A stretch of 60,000 nt of DNA from Owenia fusiformis (taxonomy: Eukaryota; Annelida; Polychaeta; Sabellida; Oweniidae), in assembly GCA_903813345.2 (NCBI GenBank), contig CAIIXF020000011.1, positions 15,609,754 through 15,669,753 of the forward strand, read 5' to 3'. The notes below the pieces were generated by a model. The model was given only the letters and a program-made list of their open reading frames with translations, had not been told where the DNA came from and did no database searches. Shown one piece after another: positions 43,401-48,499 of the stretch. Each line of letters opens with the position of its first letter. Position 1 is the stretch's first letter. The translations under genes were made by a program, and so were the position numbers.

Positions 43401-45637
43401 TAATGAACTATGTTTTCATGCACATCAGATTGCACTTGTAGATTCATGGATGTTCAGTTTACCATAAATGATGTCCAGTTTTTGAAAAAAAAATAGAATG
43501 AGGTCAATCTAAAATTTCATTTGAATCAGATAATAGTGAAAAATTCAAAGTTATTGTATGCAACATGGTTTTGTTTTACTGGGAATGTGTTTACATTTTT
43601 TCCAAAATTATATATGAAACCTGTGAGTACAAAAACCTTGAAATGATTTTCTAAACTTCATAATCCAAAGGCTTTTAGCCTGTCCCACTGGTCTTTAAAT
43701 GAGACAGGATTTACTTTATAATTCTATTTATGAGGTTTTACTGTATACCCTAACCCTGTATAGTTCTAGTTCTAGTCCACCTCTGGTGTTGACATATTAA
43801 TGTTATAGTTTCCAACTTGTATACAATGTTCGGTGATAGGAGTGTAGTAGTTGGTGTTTTGCATCTCTAACAAATGGCAGTTAGTGACATTTTGCATGTT
43901 AATGCCTTGTCTTGTTATATTACAAAGGCTGTCATATTCATGTCATGTGACATTTTGCATGTTAATGCCTTGTCTTGTTATATTGCAAAGGCTGTCATAT
44001 TCATGTCATGTGACATTTTGCATGTTAATGCCTTATCTTGTTATATTGCAAAGGCTGTCATATTCATGTCATGTGACATTTTGCATGTTAATGCCTTGTC
44101 TTGTTATATTGCAAAGGCTGTCATATTCATGTCATGTGACATTTTGCATGTTAATGCCTTGTCTTGTTATATTGCAAAGTCTTTTATATTAATGTCATGT
44201 TTTATGATTGCAGATTGAGGTGGAGAAAAACATCAGCTTGCTACGAGAGAAGGATGAAGAGATCATGGATGTGTTAGCAAGAATGGAGAACCGTGAAGCT
44301 ATAGATATTGATGAAGCAGTAGTGGCTCCTGCACCTTTATATAAACAGTGAGTGAAATGAGAATACCTTAATAGAGAATTCCTTAATAGAGAATACCTTA
44401 ATATACTAACACTTTGGTAACAAATGGGTGAATATTTCATGTTCTTAACAATTCTCAACTTATTGCTCAATACTGTTCTGACATCATTAAAATGTTAATA
44501 ATTTTGATATTGAAGAAGCTTTAGTCTTACCAATTAAAAAAAATAAAACTATATCTGGCAGGATACCTGTTATATAAAACAGATTAAACATTTTATTGTT
44601 CAATCTCTCTGAAAATAAAATAATCCAGTTCAGTACATACAATTATTTTAATACATCCCAGTCCCACACCTCCATTTTAGCGAAATAAAAATAAAATTTT
44701 GCCTGGAAATAAATTTTTACATGGAATATGTTATGTTTGGTTCCTTTAATCTAAAATTTGCTTTCATGATATCATCCTTTTCTGATTATGTCTCAAATTT
44801 ATGTTATCTTGTATTGCAGATTACTGAACTCATTTGCAGAGGAACAGGCCATTGAAGACACCATATATTACTTAGGAACAGCCCTAAACAGGGGATCTAT
44901 AGATCTAGATGTATTCTTGAAGGTAACAATCATATATACTAAAACAACTTTATTCATTTCTTCAGAGAATTTTTTTATTAGATCAAGGCTTTCGACTCTA
45001 TCCTCAAGTCTTTTTCAAGATTTTTCATTTTTTTTTCATATATCTTTCAAACATATAGTATAGGGATCAAAAAAGAAAGGGAAGGTTTAATGCCTACTTA
45101 CTACAGTGGTAAAGGATGAAGAACATGTACACAACTATTTACACATAATTTCTGTTTTATTAGGTATCATCTACACATACATCAAAACCAGTGTCTATGT
45201 GGAACACCTTTGGTACCTCTAAAAAGTGTTCTACTTGGGAGGTGTTCCACTTATAGAGGTTCATTTAACATTAAGTCAGTTGGTCTTGAGACTCTGAAAA
45301 GTGTTCCATTTTCATAGGTGTTCCACTTTTAGAGGTTTTCTACTTTACATGTTTCACTGTATAACTCTCCTAGCACTATGAATATAATTGAATACCACAC
45401 ACGGCCAGCTTAGTTTATAAAATATCACAAATTTAAGTTCAAAAATGACCATTGTTTCCACACTATAATAACCACACCGACTGTTTTCTCCATGCTTAAA
45501 CAACATAGTGTGATATCATTATTAAAATTATTTTTTGTATACTTTTTCAGAAAGTGCGAGAGCTATCAAGACAACAATTTATGCTACGAGCGTTGATACG
45601 GAAATGTCGATCTAAAGCAGGACTTCCAGAGATATGA
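10374..45637 (+). CDS. TSG101: TSG101, ESCRT-I subunit (complete gene, 11 coding exons, 428 aa)
   Basis: Exons: 10374-10415, 11909-11993, 12202-12267, 13143-13306, 15664-15823, 16618-16842, 17067-17194, 17667-17759, 44214-44347, 44820-44922, 45551-45637. All introns are GT-AG, phases agree and the total is 1287 bp. The protein sorts ubiquitinated cargo at endosomes as part of ESCRT-I and acts in abscission. Residues 1-143 are the UEV domain, colinear with the human protein. The PTAP-pocket residues T58, Y63, Y68, M95, V141 and F142 and the ubiquitin-contact region around N45-D46 are kept. Position 110, where active E2 enzymes have Cys and human has Tyr, is Phe, so it is catalytically dead. 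Residues 144-262 are Pro/Gly/Tyr-rich, about 265-350 coiled coil, and 351-428 the steadiness box. The usual PTAP before the steadiness box reads APAP (359-362). Human TSG101 is 390 aa; the extra length is mostly in the proline-rich part. Confidence 0.97.
10730..11727. repeat. ~1 kb near-perfect palindrome in TSG101 intron 1
   Basis: Arms 10730-11211 and 11240-11727 are reverse complements with few differences. The outer ends are ACACGGGGTACCATCG and its complement. Near the centre each arm has GGAACGTAACCGGAGC in two tandem copies. Only about 28 bp separate the arms. The transcribed intron could form a ~480-bp RNA duplex. No coding capacity is seen, so this is a foldback element or an inverted duplication. 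Confidence 0.9.
11909..11993 (+). CDS. TSG101: TSG101 exon 2 (UEV, residues 15-42)
   Basis: Acceptor ATTTTCAG|TATACC and donor TTCG|GTAAGT, ending in phase 1. It encodes YTQKDLVKRDCMN... through ...RPSTDFF, the first helix and start of the sheet of the UEV fold. Confidence 0.9.
12202..12267 (+). CDS. TSG101: TSG101 exon 3 (UEV, residues 43-64)
   Basis: Acceptor TGTTTCAG|TATTC and donor AAAG|GTAAAT. It encodes VFNDGSRRELLCLEGTIP and onward, matching the human ubiquitin-binding hairpin (V43, N45, D46). Confidence 0.92.
12268..13142. other. TSG101 intron 3, no gene
   Basis: Ordinary AT-rich intron sequence up to about 12890. From there the exon 4 leader repeats begin. Confidence 0.6.
12893..13142 (+). 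pseudogene. Decayed tandem duplicates of TSG101 exon 4 start
   Basis: The exon 4 acceptor and first codons (TTTTAG|GTGCAACATATAACAT) are preceded by two ~120-bp degenerate copies. Copy 2 begins at 13029 after TATTTTAG and reads (G)APYYIQVF... against the real (G)ATYNIPVC..., then hits a stop. Copy 1 near 12898 has lost a clean acceptor. The segments between share ACACATA(A/G)ACACAAA and CTTTCTAA. The duplicate acceptor at 13027-13028 is a decoy splice site. Confidence 0.75.
13143..13306 (+). CDS. TSG101: TSG101 exon 4 (UEV core, residues 65-119)
   Basis: Acceptor GTTTTAG|GTGCA and donor AGACAT|GTAAGT, phase 0. It holds the TYNIPVCLWLLE, PYNPP, KPTSTM and KHVDTNGR blocks and LPYLHEWRH. Y68 and M95 of the PTAP pocket lie here, and F110 replaces the human Tyr at the dead active site. 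Confidence 0.95.
13352..15329. mobile_element. 2-kb DNA element with G-rich internal tandem expansion, TSD TACAT
   Basis: The ends are CAGGCCCGTAAGAC and CTGACGGCCCTG, flanked on both sides by TACAT. The interior consists of repeated ~270-370 bp units: a GAAAATTTTACAATTT(T) start, GGTGCTTTCTGGGCACTTT, GTGTATGAGTCAAT, a long A/T run, then G-runs around GGGGTGCCAGAGGGGG and GTCCCCCAGAAACA. Open frames in it are made of Gly/Arg-rich low complexity and are not genes. It fills most of TSG101 intron 4. Confidence 0.75.
14022..14563. repeat. Exact 271-bp direct duplication
   Basis: The block 14022-14292 is repeated immediately at 14293-14563, apparently with no substitutions even through the G-runs, so the duplication is very recent or is an assembly artefact. 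Confidence 0.85.
15664..15823 (+). CDS. TSG101: TSG101 exon 5 (UEV end and start of proline-rich region, residues 120-172)
   Basis: Acceptor TTTGCAG|CCACAA and donor CCAG|GTATGT. It encodes PQSDMMGLIQVMTIVFGEEP, then VFARSQTGPARPP and glycine/proline repeats. V141 and F142 of the pocket are present. No GPPN-type CEP55-binding motif follows, unlike vertebrate TSG101. Confidence 0.95.
15862..16142 (-). mobile_element. piggyBac-like MITE (TTAA target), copy 1
   Basis: 281 bp bounded by TTAACCTCTTGA and TCAAGAGGTTAA. TTAA at both ends with CC-starting termini is the piggyBac hallmark. It is in opposite orientation to the copies at 31653 and 32248 and lies in TSG101 intron 5. Confidence 0.8.
16618..16842 (+). 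CDS. TSG101: TSG101 exon 6 (proline/glycine/tyrosine-rich linker, residues 173-247)
   Basis: Acceptor GTTCTAG|GTTATG and donor ACACA|GTAAGG. Low-complexity YPGY/GGY-type repeats and no fixed fold, as expected for the linker between UEV and coiled coil. It is longer than in human. Confidence 0.9.
17067..17194 (+). CDS. TSG101: TSG101 exon 7 (start of coiled coil, residues 248-290)
   Basis: Acceptor TTGTAG|CATCTAC and donor CCCAG|GTGAGC. It encodes QLSDEQIKASVLSAVEDKMR and following residues, matching the start of the ESCRT-I stalk helix. Confidence 0.93.
17667..17759 (+). CDS. TSG101: TSG101 exon 8 (coiled coil, residues 291-321)
   Basis: Acceptor TTGTAG|GCTGAA and donor GAACAG|GTCAGT, 31 codons, phase 0. 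Heptad-rich (AEMDALKKTQEDLNAGKAKL...). It is followed by the 26.5 kb intron 8. Confidence 0.93.
17924..18094 (-). mobile_element. MITE, CAGGCCCGTAGCC family
   Basis: Starts CAGGCCCGTAGCCAAG and runs in the opposite orientation to the 5173 copy (GTGCTCAGAATGGTGAAAAA, CTGCATGATTTTGAAA). The right end is altered near GGGGGGTTCGCTCG. Confidence 0.7.
18436..18652. mobile_element. 217-bp foldback MITE with CAGGG termini (TA-type)
   Basis: Arms of ~100 bp (18436-18538 and 18553-18652) are near-perfect reverse complements: CAGGGTAACCGGAAAAAGG outside, GAACAGTT(T/C)TATGG inside. The left flank is TA. The termini resemble the other CAGGGTG elements at 31209 and 58570, suggesting the Tc1/mariner group. 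Confidence 0.8.
18793..19107. mobile_element. Second piggyBac-like MITE family
   Basis: The ends TTGACCCTTTCGTCAC and GTCGTGAAAGGGTTAA form an inverted pair with TTAA (left mutated to TTGA) at the borders. Internal copies of GGAGCCTTTCGTC(C/G)TGAAAG are present. Non-coding. Confidence 0.6.
19365..20700 (-). repeat. Segmental duplicate A (pairs with 26878-28045 and 30256-30540)
   Basis: The block begins TATGGATAGCATGCATATTG and matches 26878 onward over about 1.1 kb, with short indels. It contains the 3' region and both exons of the antisense gene described at 20293-20696. An internal tandem repeat (19630-19725) duplicates CTTGTTGATCAAAGCATACA. Confidence 0.8.
20293..20696 (-). CDS. Unrecognised antisense two-exon gene, 105 aa, CxxC-x31-CxxCH pattern (copy A)
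   Basis: Proposed exons: 20696-20582 (ATG, MSTGDFYSKMWPIY... to phase 1) and 20495-20293 (stop TGA), separated by an 86-bp GT-AG intron with a good TTTATTTGCAG acceptor. The second exon encodes a pattern Y-I-C-x2-C-x31-C-x2-C-H with DVALWYRQG and YQGPKHC inside. The paralogue at 27781-27968 keeps all four Cys, the final His, the 31-residue spacing and the nearby stop, at roughly 45% identity over the last ~49 residues, so the frame looks selected. Four Cys suggest a structural zinc site (inference). I recognise no family. It lies inside TSG101 intron 8 on the opposite strand. The upstream start is uncertain: an aligned upstream ATG in the paralogue is followed here by a stop. Confidence 0.5.
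20814..21690 (-). mobile_element. ~870-bp interspersed element, copy 2 (inverted relative to 6155-7027)
   Basis: Runs from TCGAAATCGTTGTTCCCTC to GCGAACCGCGAAAGGGAGAA and is the reverse complement of 6155-7027 with few differences. One copy lies upstream of TSG101 and one inside intron 8. Confidence 0.75.
22333..23633. mobile_element. 1.3-kb non-autonomous DNA element with ~30-bp terminal inverted repeats
   Basis: The left end GATACGACGTCAGATACTGT and right end ACAGTATCTGACTTCGTATC continue inward as ACATCACGGC / GCCGCGATGT. No transposase is visible. A small frame at 23111-23311 has no recognisable features. Confidence 0.7.
23720..24020. repeat. Diverged duplicate of 34124-34380
   Basis: Both stretches share CTCCAGTAA, CAAGAAGC(G/A)GC, TTTTGTAGG(G/A)GAGGGG, ATTTTAGCA(A/G)TAATATGCTGA and CCA ATTGAATTTAGATT-like text, supporting an old duplication of the intron 8 unit. 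Confidence 0.6.
24821..24891 (-). pseudogene. tRNA-like pseudogene (Ala-type AGC anticodon loop)
   Basis: The minus strand holds a perfect B box (GGTTCGAATCC), an A box (TGGTCTAGCGG) and a seven-base anticodon loop TTAGCAC (AGC), followed by TTTTT as a Pol III stop. The D arm and anticodon arm resemble tRNA-Gly (GTAGAATTCTCGC). The 3' acceptor strand ATTCGCC has no partner at the 5' side (AACACGG), the T stem has a mismatch, and the anticodon stem has a C-A mismatch. It may be transcribed but cannot fold as a normal tRNA. Confidence 0.7.
25290..25398. mobile_element. Fragment of the 13352-15329 family
   Basis: CTAGATGCTATCTGGTTATTT ... CTTTGAAGTCTTTGAGTCAATG followed by CCCCCTCCCCATCTGATAGG and CCTGTC matches the unit and right end of the 2-kb element in intron 4. 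Confidence 0.55.
25605..25860. repeat. Short tandem repeats around TGATCATGATC
   Basis: At least three copies of a ~37-bp unit (ACAGTTATTGGTTACTAGTG plus ATCATGATCTGTTATCA), preceded by two copies of GTGGCCATTGCTAACAGTTA and followed by three of TTGATTTCCCCAT. GAGAGAGAGA occurs at 25640. Confidence 0.75.
26140..26873. repeat. Segmental duplicate lacking the foldback (pre-insertion site for 31209-32840)
   Basis: This stretch matches 31010-31208 joined to 32841-33350. It includes a CAGGCCCGTAGCC-family fragment (26163-26260, TTTTTCACCATTCTGAGCAC ... GGCTGGCTATAGGCCTG) and the left arm of the 32934-33655 foldback (26449 onward). At the insertion point it reads CTATATAAATTAG, the empty TA target. 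Confidence 0.85.
26878..28045 (-). repeat. Segmental duplicate B (pairs with 19365-20580)
   Basis: Starts TATGGATAGCATGCATATTG like copy A and runs through the 3' region and last exon of the antisense gene. The rest of the unit lies at 30256-30540, displaced by a 2.2-kb transposon. Confidence 0.8.
27781..27968 (-). pseudogene. Antisense CxxC...CxxCH gene, copy B, last exon (open) of a probably broken gene
   Basis: After acceptor AATAATTTCAG the exon encodes VVRRDAVSAFIRRY-V-C-x2-C-x31-C-x2-C-H...TREL and a TAA stop at 27781, parallel to copy A. The exon is intact, but its partner exon at about 30320-30513 lacks the copy A splice donor (about nine bases around AG|GTATATT are missing), and the 86-bp intron now holds a 2.2-kb transposon. 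Exon phases no longer match. I therefore call it a pseudogene, though an alternative donor cannot be excluded. Confidence 0.5.
28051..30255. mobile_element. 2.2-kb DNA element splitting the copy B gene
   Basis: The termini GCTGGAATTACAC and GTGTAATTCCAGC are a perfect 13-bp inverted repeat. Sub-terminal words recur on both sides (GTGTAAT, GCGTTTTACAAAAGC, AAGGCGC). The 28393-29913 repeat element is nested inside. No transposase is seen. The matching region of copy A has only an 86-bp intron, which serves as an approximate pre-insertion reference. Confidence 0.75.
28393..29913. mobile_element. ATGTCCCCACCA-ended element with GTCCGTCC array and 161-bp tandem units
   Basis: The ends ATGTCCCCACCA and TGGTGGGGACAT are inverted. 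A (GTCC)n run lies at 28435-28470. From about 28880 to 29820 a ~161-bp unit is repeated at least five times (GATGATT at 29043, 29204, 29366, 29527, 29689). Each unit has CAGCCATTTTGGATTTTC and AAATCTTGTCTGTAAAGTC. Similar CCATTTTGGAT/GTCCGTCC repeats are common in marine invertebrate genomes. Frames through it are repeat artefacts. Confidence 0.8.
30320..30513 (-). pseudogene. Copy B first exon of the antisense gene (damaged donor)
   Basis: On the minus strand an ATG at 30513 opens MNITHPNVEMSRIPKLY..., leading into MSSSELHSKKLADTVQ..., which aligns with copy A MSTGDFYSKMWPIYE... Both continue with GGGCCTGTAT. Relative to copy A this exon has extra 5' coding text and a deletion removing the donor. 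Upstream text (TTCATGTTT ... AACTGCC(C/A)AATTCTGA) also matches copy A. Confidence 0.45.
30945..31108. mobile_element. MITE, CAGGCCCGTAGCC family (duplicate of 26163-26260)
   Basis: CCGTAGCCAGGGGGGTTCAGG ... TTTTTCACCATACTGAGCAC ... GGCTGGCTATAGGCCTG. The left end is partly scrambled (GGGCCGTACTG). It is part of the segmental duplication. Confidence 0.7.
31450..31605 (-). pseudogene. Transposase C-terminal remnant, left arm
   Basis: The minus strand encodes SLRTELLRGESHCLNSIS..., then ...FSPKLRATIDQNGGHIEHLF-M-stop. The GGHIEHL ending is typical of IS630/Tc1/mariner-group transposases of invertebrates. Catalytic residues are absent. Inverted copy on the plus strand at about 32180-32600. Confidence 0.6.
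31653..31953 (+). mobile_element. piggyBac-like MITE, copy 2, nested in foldback
   Basis: Bounded by TTAACCTCTTGAATCC and GGTATTCAAGAGGTTAA, with an internal palindrome GACGGATATATCCGTC near its right end. Same family as 15862-16142. Confidence 0.8.
32248..32538 (+). mobile_element. piggyBac-like MITE, copy 3, right end damaged
   Basis: Starts TTAACCTCTTGAATCCCAGG and parallels copy 2 as far as GACGGATATATCCGTC, then ends abnormally at GTTAACCAGTTAAGG. It is in the same orientation as copy 2 although the host arms are inverted, so both inserted after the foldback formed. Confidence 0.75.
32934..33655. mobile_element. ~720-bp foldback element
   Basis: CATAGGGTCAATCCATATAT ... ATAAAAATGCTCT at the left is mirrored by AGAGCATTTTTATCAGAATA ... 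GATCGCCCCCTATATG at the right. Inversion extends inward for over 200 bp (GTAATCTGTATTTAGGGTAGG against CCTACCCTTAAATACAGG). A left-arm-only copy is at 26449-26873. Confidence 0.75.
33660..34390. other. No confident gene; small Cys-containing minus frame noted
   Basis: 33970-33746 (minus) is open for 74 codons without an ATG and contains a C-A-Q-C. It has less AT bias than its surroundings, but no splice partners or homologue are recognised. 34124-34380 duplicates 23720-24020. Confidence 0.4.
34391..35080 (+). repeat. Left arm of a 4.9-kb inverted-repeat structure
   Basis: Starts CCTTACATGAAAGGTTACAC and matches the complement of 38546-39245 at high identity over ~690 bp (for example ACTTATATGGTTACCATAGA, GTGGGCGTGGCACTTTTTGG). 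Confidence 0.85.
35700..37600. repeat. Cluster of hairpins with CCCGAGGG...GAGGGAAGATAT phrase
   Basis: At least five related quasi-palindromes: 35712-35805, 35910-36045, 36625-36790, 37113-37254 and 37258-37600. Shared words are ATATACAATATATCTTCCC, CCCGAGGGA, AGGGACCGAGGGAAGAT, ATATCTGCCCGCTGATG and TATCCAAACCGACCGT. The outer stem of 37113-37254 is GTTATGCATTGGGAGGTTTT with its complement. The next one uses CTCATACTTGAGTGGGTTT with its complement. A further double hairpin of the same design is at 52637-53038. Frames here are palindrome artefacts. Confidence 0.8.
38546..39245 (-). repeat. Right arm of the 4.9-kb inverted-repeat structure
   Basis: Reverse complement of 34391-35080, ending at CTTTCATGTAAGG. 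The arms enclose the CCCGAGGG hairpin cluster. A minus-strand 149-codon frame here is the unbroken reading of one arm only. The other arm is interrupted, so it is not a gene. Confidence 0.85.
39480..39720. repeat. Low-complexity TTACCTGTCTTAATT repeats
   Basis: Degenerate ~30-bp units of TTACTTGTCTTTAATTA and TTTTGTTATCTTGTTAC. No other signal. Confidence 0.6.
39740..42220. other. Intron 8, no gene seen
   Basis: AT-rich. 39780-39960 resembles 25890-26100 (GCTAGC(T/C)TTAAAATTG, AAACTATGAAATAGATATAT, AAGACAAAATAGACAGAAA), so it belongs to the same duplicated intron material. Otherwise I see nothing. Confidence 0.5.
42223..42930. repeat. GTCCGTCC-type element with ~145-bp tandem units
   Basis: Begins ATGCCACCGAATGAAGTTCT followed by a CCGTC(T/C)GT run, then about four units with GTAATCTTTGATAACTCAAA, ACCAGTGAACGGATTTGG and TTTCAAAATGGCGGC. 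Part of the same unit occurs inverted at 49300-49660. Confidence 0.75.
43886..44205 (+). repeat. Five 63-bp tandem repeats ending at the TSG101 exon 9 acceptor
   Basis: Units begin GACATTTTGCATGTTAATGC at 43886, 43949, 44012, 44075 and 44138. The last one decays within 15 bp of the acceptor at 44213. The period is 21 codons, so all three frames stay open, but the peptides are artefacts. The array occupies the branch-point region. Confidence 0.92.
44214..44347 (+). CDS. TSG101: TSG101 exon 9 (coiled coil end, residues 322-366)
   Basis: Acceptor GATTGCAG|ATTGAG and donor AAACA|GTGAGT. It encodes IEVEKNISLLREKDEEIMDV through IDIDEAVVAPAPLYK. The APAP replaces the PTAP found here in human TSG101. 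Confidence 0.95.
44820..44922 (+). CDS. TSG101: TSG101 exon 10 (steadiness box, residues 366-400)
   Basis: Acceptor TATTGCAG|ATTACT and donor TTGAAG|GTAACA. It encodes LLNSFAEEQAIEDTIYYLG then RGSIDLDVFLK, very close to human. Confidence 0.95.
45551..45637 (+). CDS. TSG101: TSG101 exon 11 (C-terminus, residues 401-428 and stop)
   Basis: Acceptor CTTTTTCAG|AAAGTG. It encodes KVRELSRQQFMLRALIRKCR then SKAGLPEI and TGA, matching the steadiness-box end. Confidence 0.96.
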   Translation, partial: KVRELSRQQFMLRALIRKCRSKAGLPEI

Positions 45638-45850
45638 ACTCACTCGTCTTGAGTACCCTAGTTATGAACTATACCTTATTTTAACGTCACATCTCAGTAC
45701 TGCATACTACACAAACTAGTATCCAAGACAGCTTTTGGAGATGTCCTTTCAAGTGATCTGAAAGTATTGACATTTTGCAGTTTTTGTGAAATAGTCATGA
45801 GCATGAAGTTATGATATCACGAAAGGATTACTATAGTGATAACAGATGCA

Positions 45851-46000
45851 GGGCCCTTGCAAGGGGGTTTCAGGGGGTGCGAGCGAACCCCCTTGACCTA
45901 AATTTATTTTGAAATCATGTATTTTTTCACCATTCTGAGCACTTTTCAAGGATTTTAGGTCAAATGTGAACCCCCCCTAGAATTTAAAAATGCATCAATT
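45851..46000. mobile_element. CAGGCCCGTAGCC-family MITE, diverged, in the TSG101 3' UTR
   Basis: GGGCCCTTGCAAGGGGGTTT ... GCGAGCGAACCCCCTTG ... CACCATTCTGAGCACTTTTC ... GTGAACCCCCC. It lies ~210 bp after the stop codon and is probably transcribed with TSG101. Confidence 0.65.
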
Positions 46001-46395
46001 GGCCATGACTAGAGAATGGATTTAAGCAGCAATGACTACCTAAGAAGTCACCATGGAAAGCCTCTCTTCCCAACATCTCTCTCATTAAACAACCAATTAA
46101 AAATATCAATGATTTTTCTCACAAATATATTAAACAAAGACTCTGATTCCCTATTGTGAAATCCAACAAGGATGACATTGCATTATCTCACACTAAATGT
46201 TATTTCTATTATGAACTTTTTTGCTCTCCCATTAAGAGGCTACATTTAGTTTCACAGAAGATAACGCATTGTTATTTGGCCAAACCTCTGGAGGTTCAAC
46301 AATAGATATCGGAAAAATTTAGATATGACCACAAACATATTGTATTAATGATTATATGATATTGATAGACCCTGTTTCTGCCTGGTTCAATTTCA

Positions 46396-46440
46396 CTGAA
46401 GACATTTCAATTCAATTCAATTCACTTTATTTCAAATGTT
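46396..46440 (-). repeat. (CAATT)n followed by CACTTTATTTC: possible non-LTR element 3' tail
   Basis: TTCAATTCAATTCAATTCAC followed by TTTATTTC reads on the minus strand as GAAATAAAGTGAATTG with a repeated tail, resembling the ends of some LINE-like elements. No coding part was recognised. Confidence 0.35.
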
Positions 46441-46843
46441 TCGGATACAGAATTTCACATTGGCATAAAAAGACACCCAGTGGTGTGTATAAGTTCCATG
46501 TTTAACATACAATATAGCATTTATTAAATTAACATTTTAGAGTCCCATAATCATGAAATCTATCTAATATGAGAGACCGAGGACTGTCCAATCTAGTATT
46601 TATGTAAATGACTTGTCTGCATGATTACCAACTTTACATGCTGACGCAAGCTAGTTCTCTTATGTATACTGTAATTTAATTACACCTTGTGGGGTCATGC
46701 ATATTAACATAGGCTAAGGGCATTCTGATACTCATAGCATCTTTCTGTTTCACCTGAAACATCTCAGGGCTGAGAAGAAATGAGATGTCATGGTGTATCA
46801 TGATGGGCTAAGGGCGATGGAAATCATTTTTAAATACCGGTTA

Positions 46844-46849
46844 AATAAA
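46844..46849 (+). terminator. Candidate poly(A) signals of TSG101
   Basis: First AATAAA found after the stop at 46844. Further AATAAA hexamers at 46964 and 47521. Which is used cannot be decided from sequence. Confidence 0.35.
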
Positions 46850-47667
46850 GATGCCATGGTAATCGATCTGTGTTTATCTATGTTTCTCTTTAGAAAAAGA
46901 TAATACCGGATTCTGTTGGTGCTGCCATCTTTATATCGGCCCAGAACCTATGCTTATTTACTGAATAAATTGAACTGGAGAGGAATTTGCAAGGAAAAGA
47001 ATATAAAGAGGAGATCATAGTAGCATCCTCGGAATCAAGGGCTTAAGATAATAGACCAAGTAGCAAGTGAAAGGTTCATGTATGAGTTCAAGAGAAACAG
47101 CTCGCTTTCTCGATGCTGTTCGAGAATTGAATGAGCCCCAACTACAATTTAAATTAATGGTGTAAAGACTACAAGACATGCTTATGATTATGAACATATT
47201 AATGTGAATTTTTGTTGTATAACTTGGGTTTAATTCATCATAAGTCAGGATTTTACTAATTTTTCAGTTGGAGAAATCAAAGCTTGGTAAAAGAAATACA
47301 GCAGTTTGAAAAAAATCACTTTTTCTCTTTAGTATTTCGCTGTTTTCACTGAACATGATAAATTTCTGTGAATTTTTTGAGAAATAGCAAGAAATAGGCA
47401 TGATGTAGGAAATAGGCGTAACCTATTGACATTTTAAGTAGGATTATTTAAGCCTGTACATAGCATTATTGTGCAATATTATATATAGTCACATGTATGT
47501 ATATAATGTAAAGCATTGTTAATAAATAACAAGAAGATTTTTATGCTACAAAGAATTATTTTCTGTTTTAAACCTGTTGTTAACTTGTACAGTGAATCTT
47601 GAAATACAGTGAAGTTGAAATCTTAAACCTCTGTACCTCTGTACCAATGCCTGAGTCACATTTACTT

Positions 47668-47768
47668 TGATTCATCGGCTGGTGCCTGGGAGATTGAATA
47701 TTTTGTTCAAAATTGTATTCAGTTCTGAACAAAATAGTCAATCGGTCAGGCACCAGCCAATGAATCGG
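47668..47768. repeat. Short hairpin, ~43-bp arms
   Basis: GATTCATCGGCTGGTGCCTG is mirrored by CAGGCACCAGCCAATGAATC. The inner parts GATTGAATATTTTGTTCA and GAACAAAATAGTCAATC also pair. Confidence 0.8.
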
Positions 47769-48173
47769 AGCAAATGGTCAAATTTCCTTTTAGATTGCTT
47801 AGCTCTAAGAGGTGCTCAAATCTGCGAAAATGCAGTTTCAAATAAAGGAAAGATGAAGTGAAAATATGAGCAAAAATTTAGACTCTCATCTGGAAAATTT
47901 TGCATTTCACTCCAATTTACTTCTGAATACCTATGTGCCAAATACCCGTTTTTTGAGCATTTTATCCTCTCGAGATTGAAAGTCTAAAATCTACAATAAA
48001 TATAGCAATTCTATTTCGCAAAGCTAGTCTGTTGAGTCTTTTTGTGTTAATAAAGTTTATTTTGGAATTGATAGATCTTTTAAAAGCAAACCTTGTTCAA
48101 CATGGAGGAACAGTCAGGAAATACCCTGCCACCTTAAAGTGTGTCTTAATTCACGGTTGTAAGCCACAATCTC

Positions 48174-48265
48174 AACCCATTGTTTTGAACTATTTCTGAG
48201 GTATCTTCAGTTCCAAGTAGGCCATTGTTTTGAACTATTTGTGAAGTTTCTTCGGTTCCAAGTAG
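48174..48265. repeat. Two 45-bp tandem repeats
   Basis: CCATTGTTTTGAACTATTT followed by CAGTTCCAAGTAGG or CGGTTCCAAGTAGG, twice, head to tail. Confidence 0.75.
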
Positions 48266-48499
48266 GCTGTATGAGGACTGTAACACTGAACAGTAGTTAC
48301 TACCATGTACTTCTCTAATGAATGAATGAAGTCCAAATAATAAAAAAGATAAAATGAAAAATAAAAATAAAAAAATTATGAAGTCCAAATATTGACATTT
48401 CGTTAACTTAGACATTAATTTTATTAGCCAGCGCATCTCCGGTATTCGTTAACGCTTTATTAATATAAGCCCAACATACAGCAAAGGTGAAAAACTTCA

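Noticed and set aside
43851-44218. Two long overlapping plus-strand frames with repeated peptides just before TSG101 exon 9
   Set aside because: They are a product of the 63-bp (21-codon) tandem repeat, which cannot bring new stops. No start context or domain supports them.
48146-48436. Minus-strand frame with hydrophobic stretch and duplicated segment
   Set aside because: The hydrophobic part comes from an A/T-rich run and the duplicate from a 45-bp tandem repeat.
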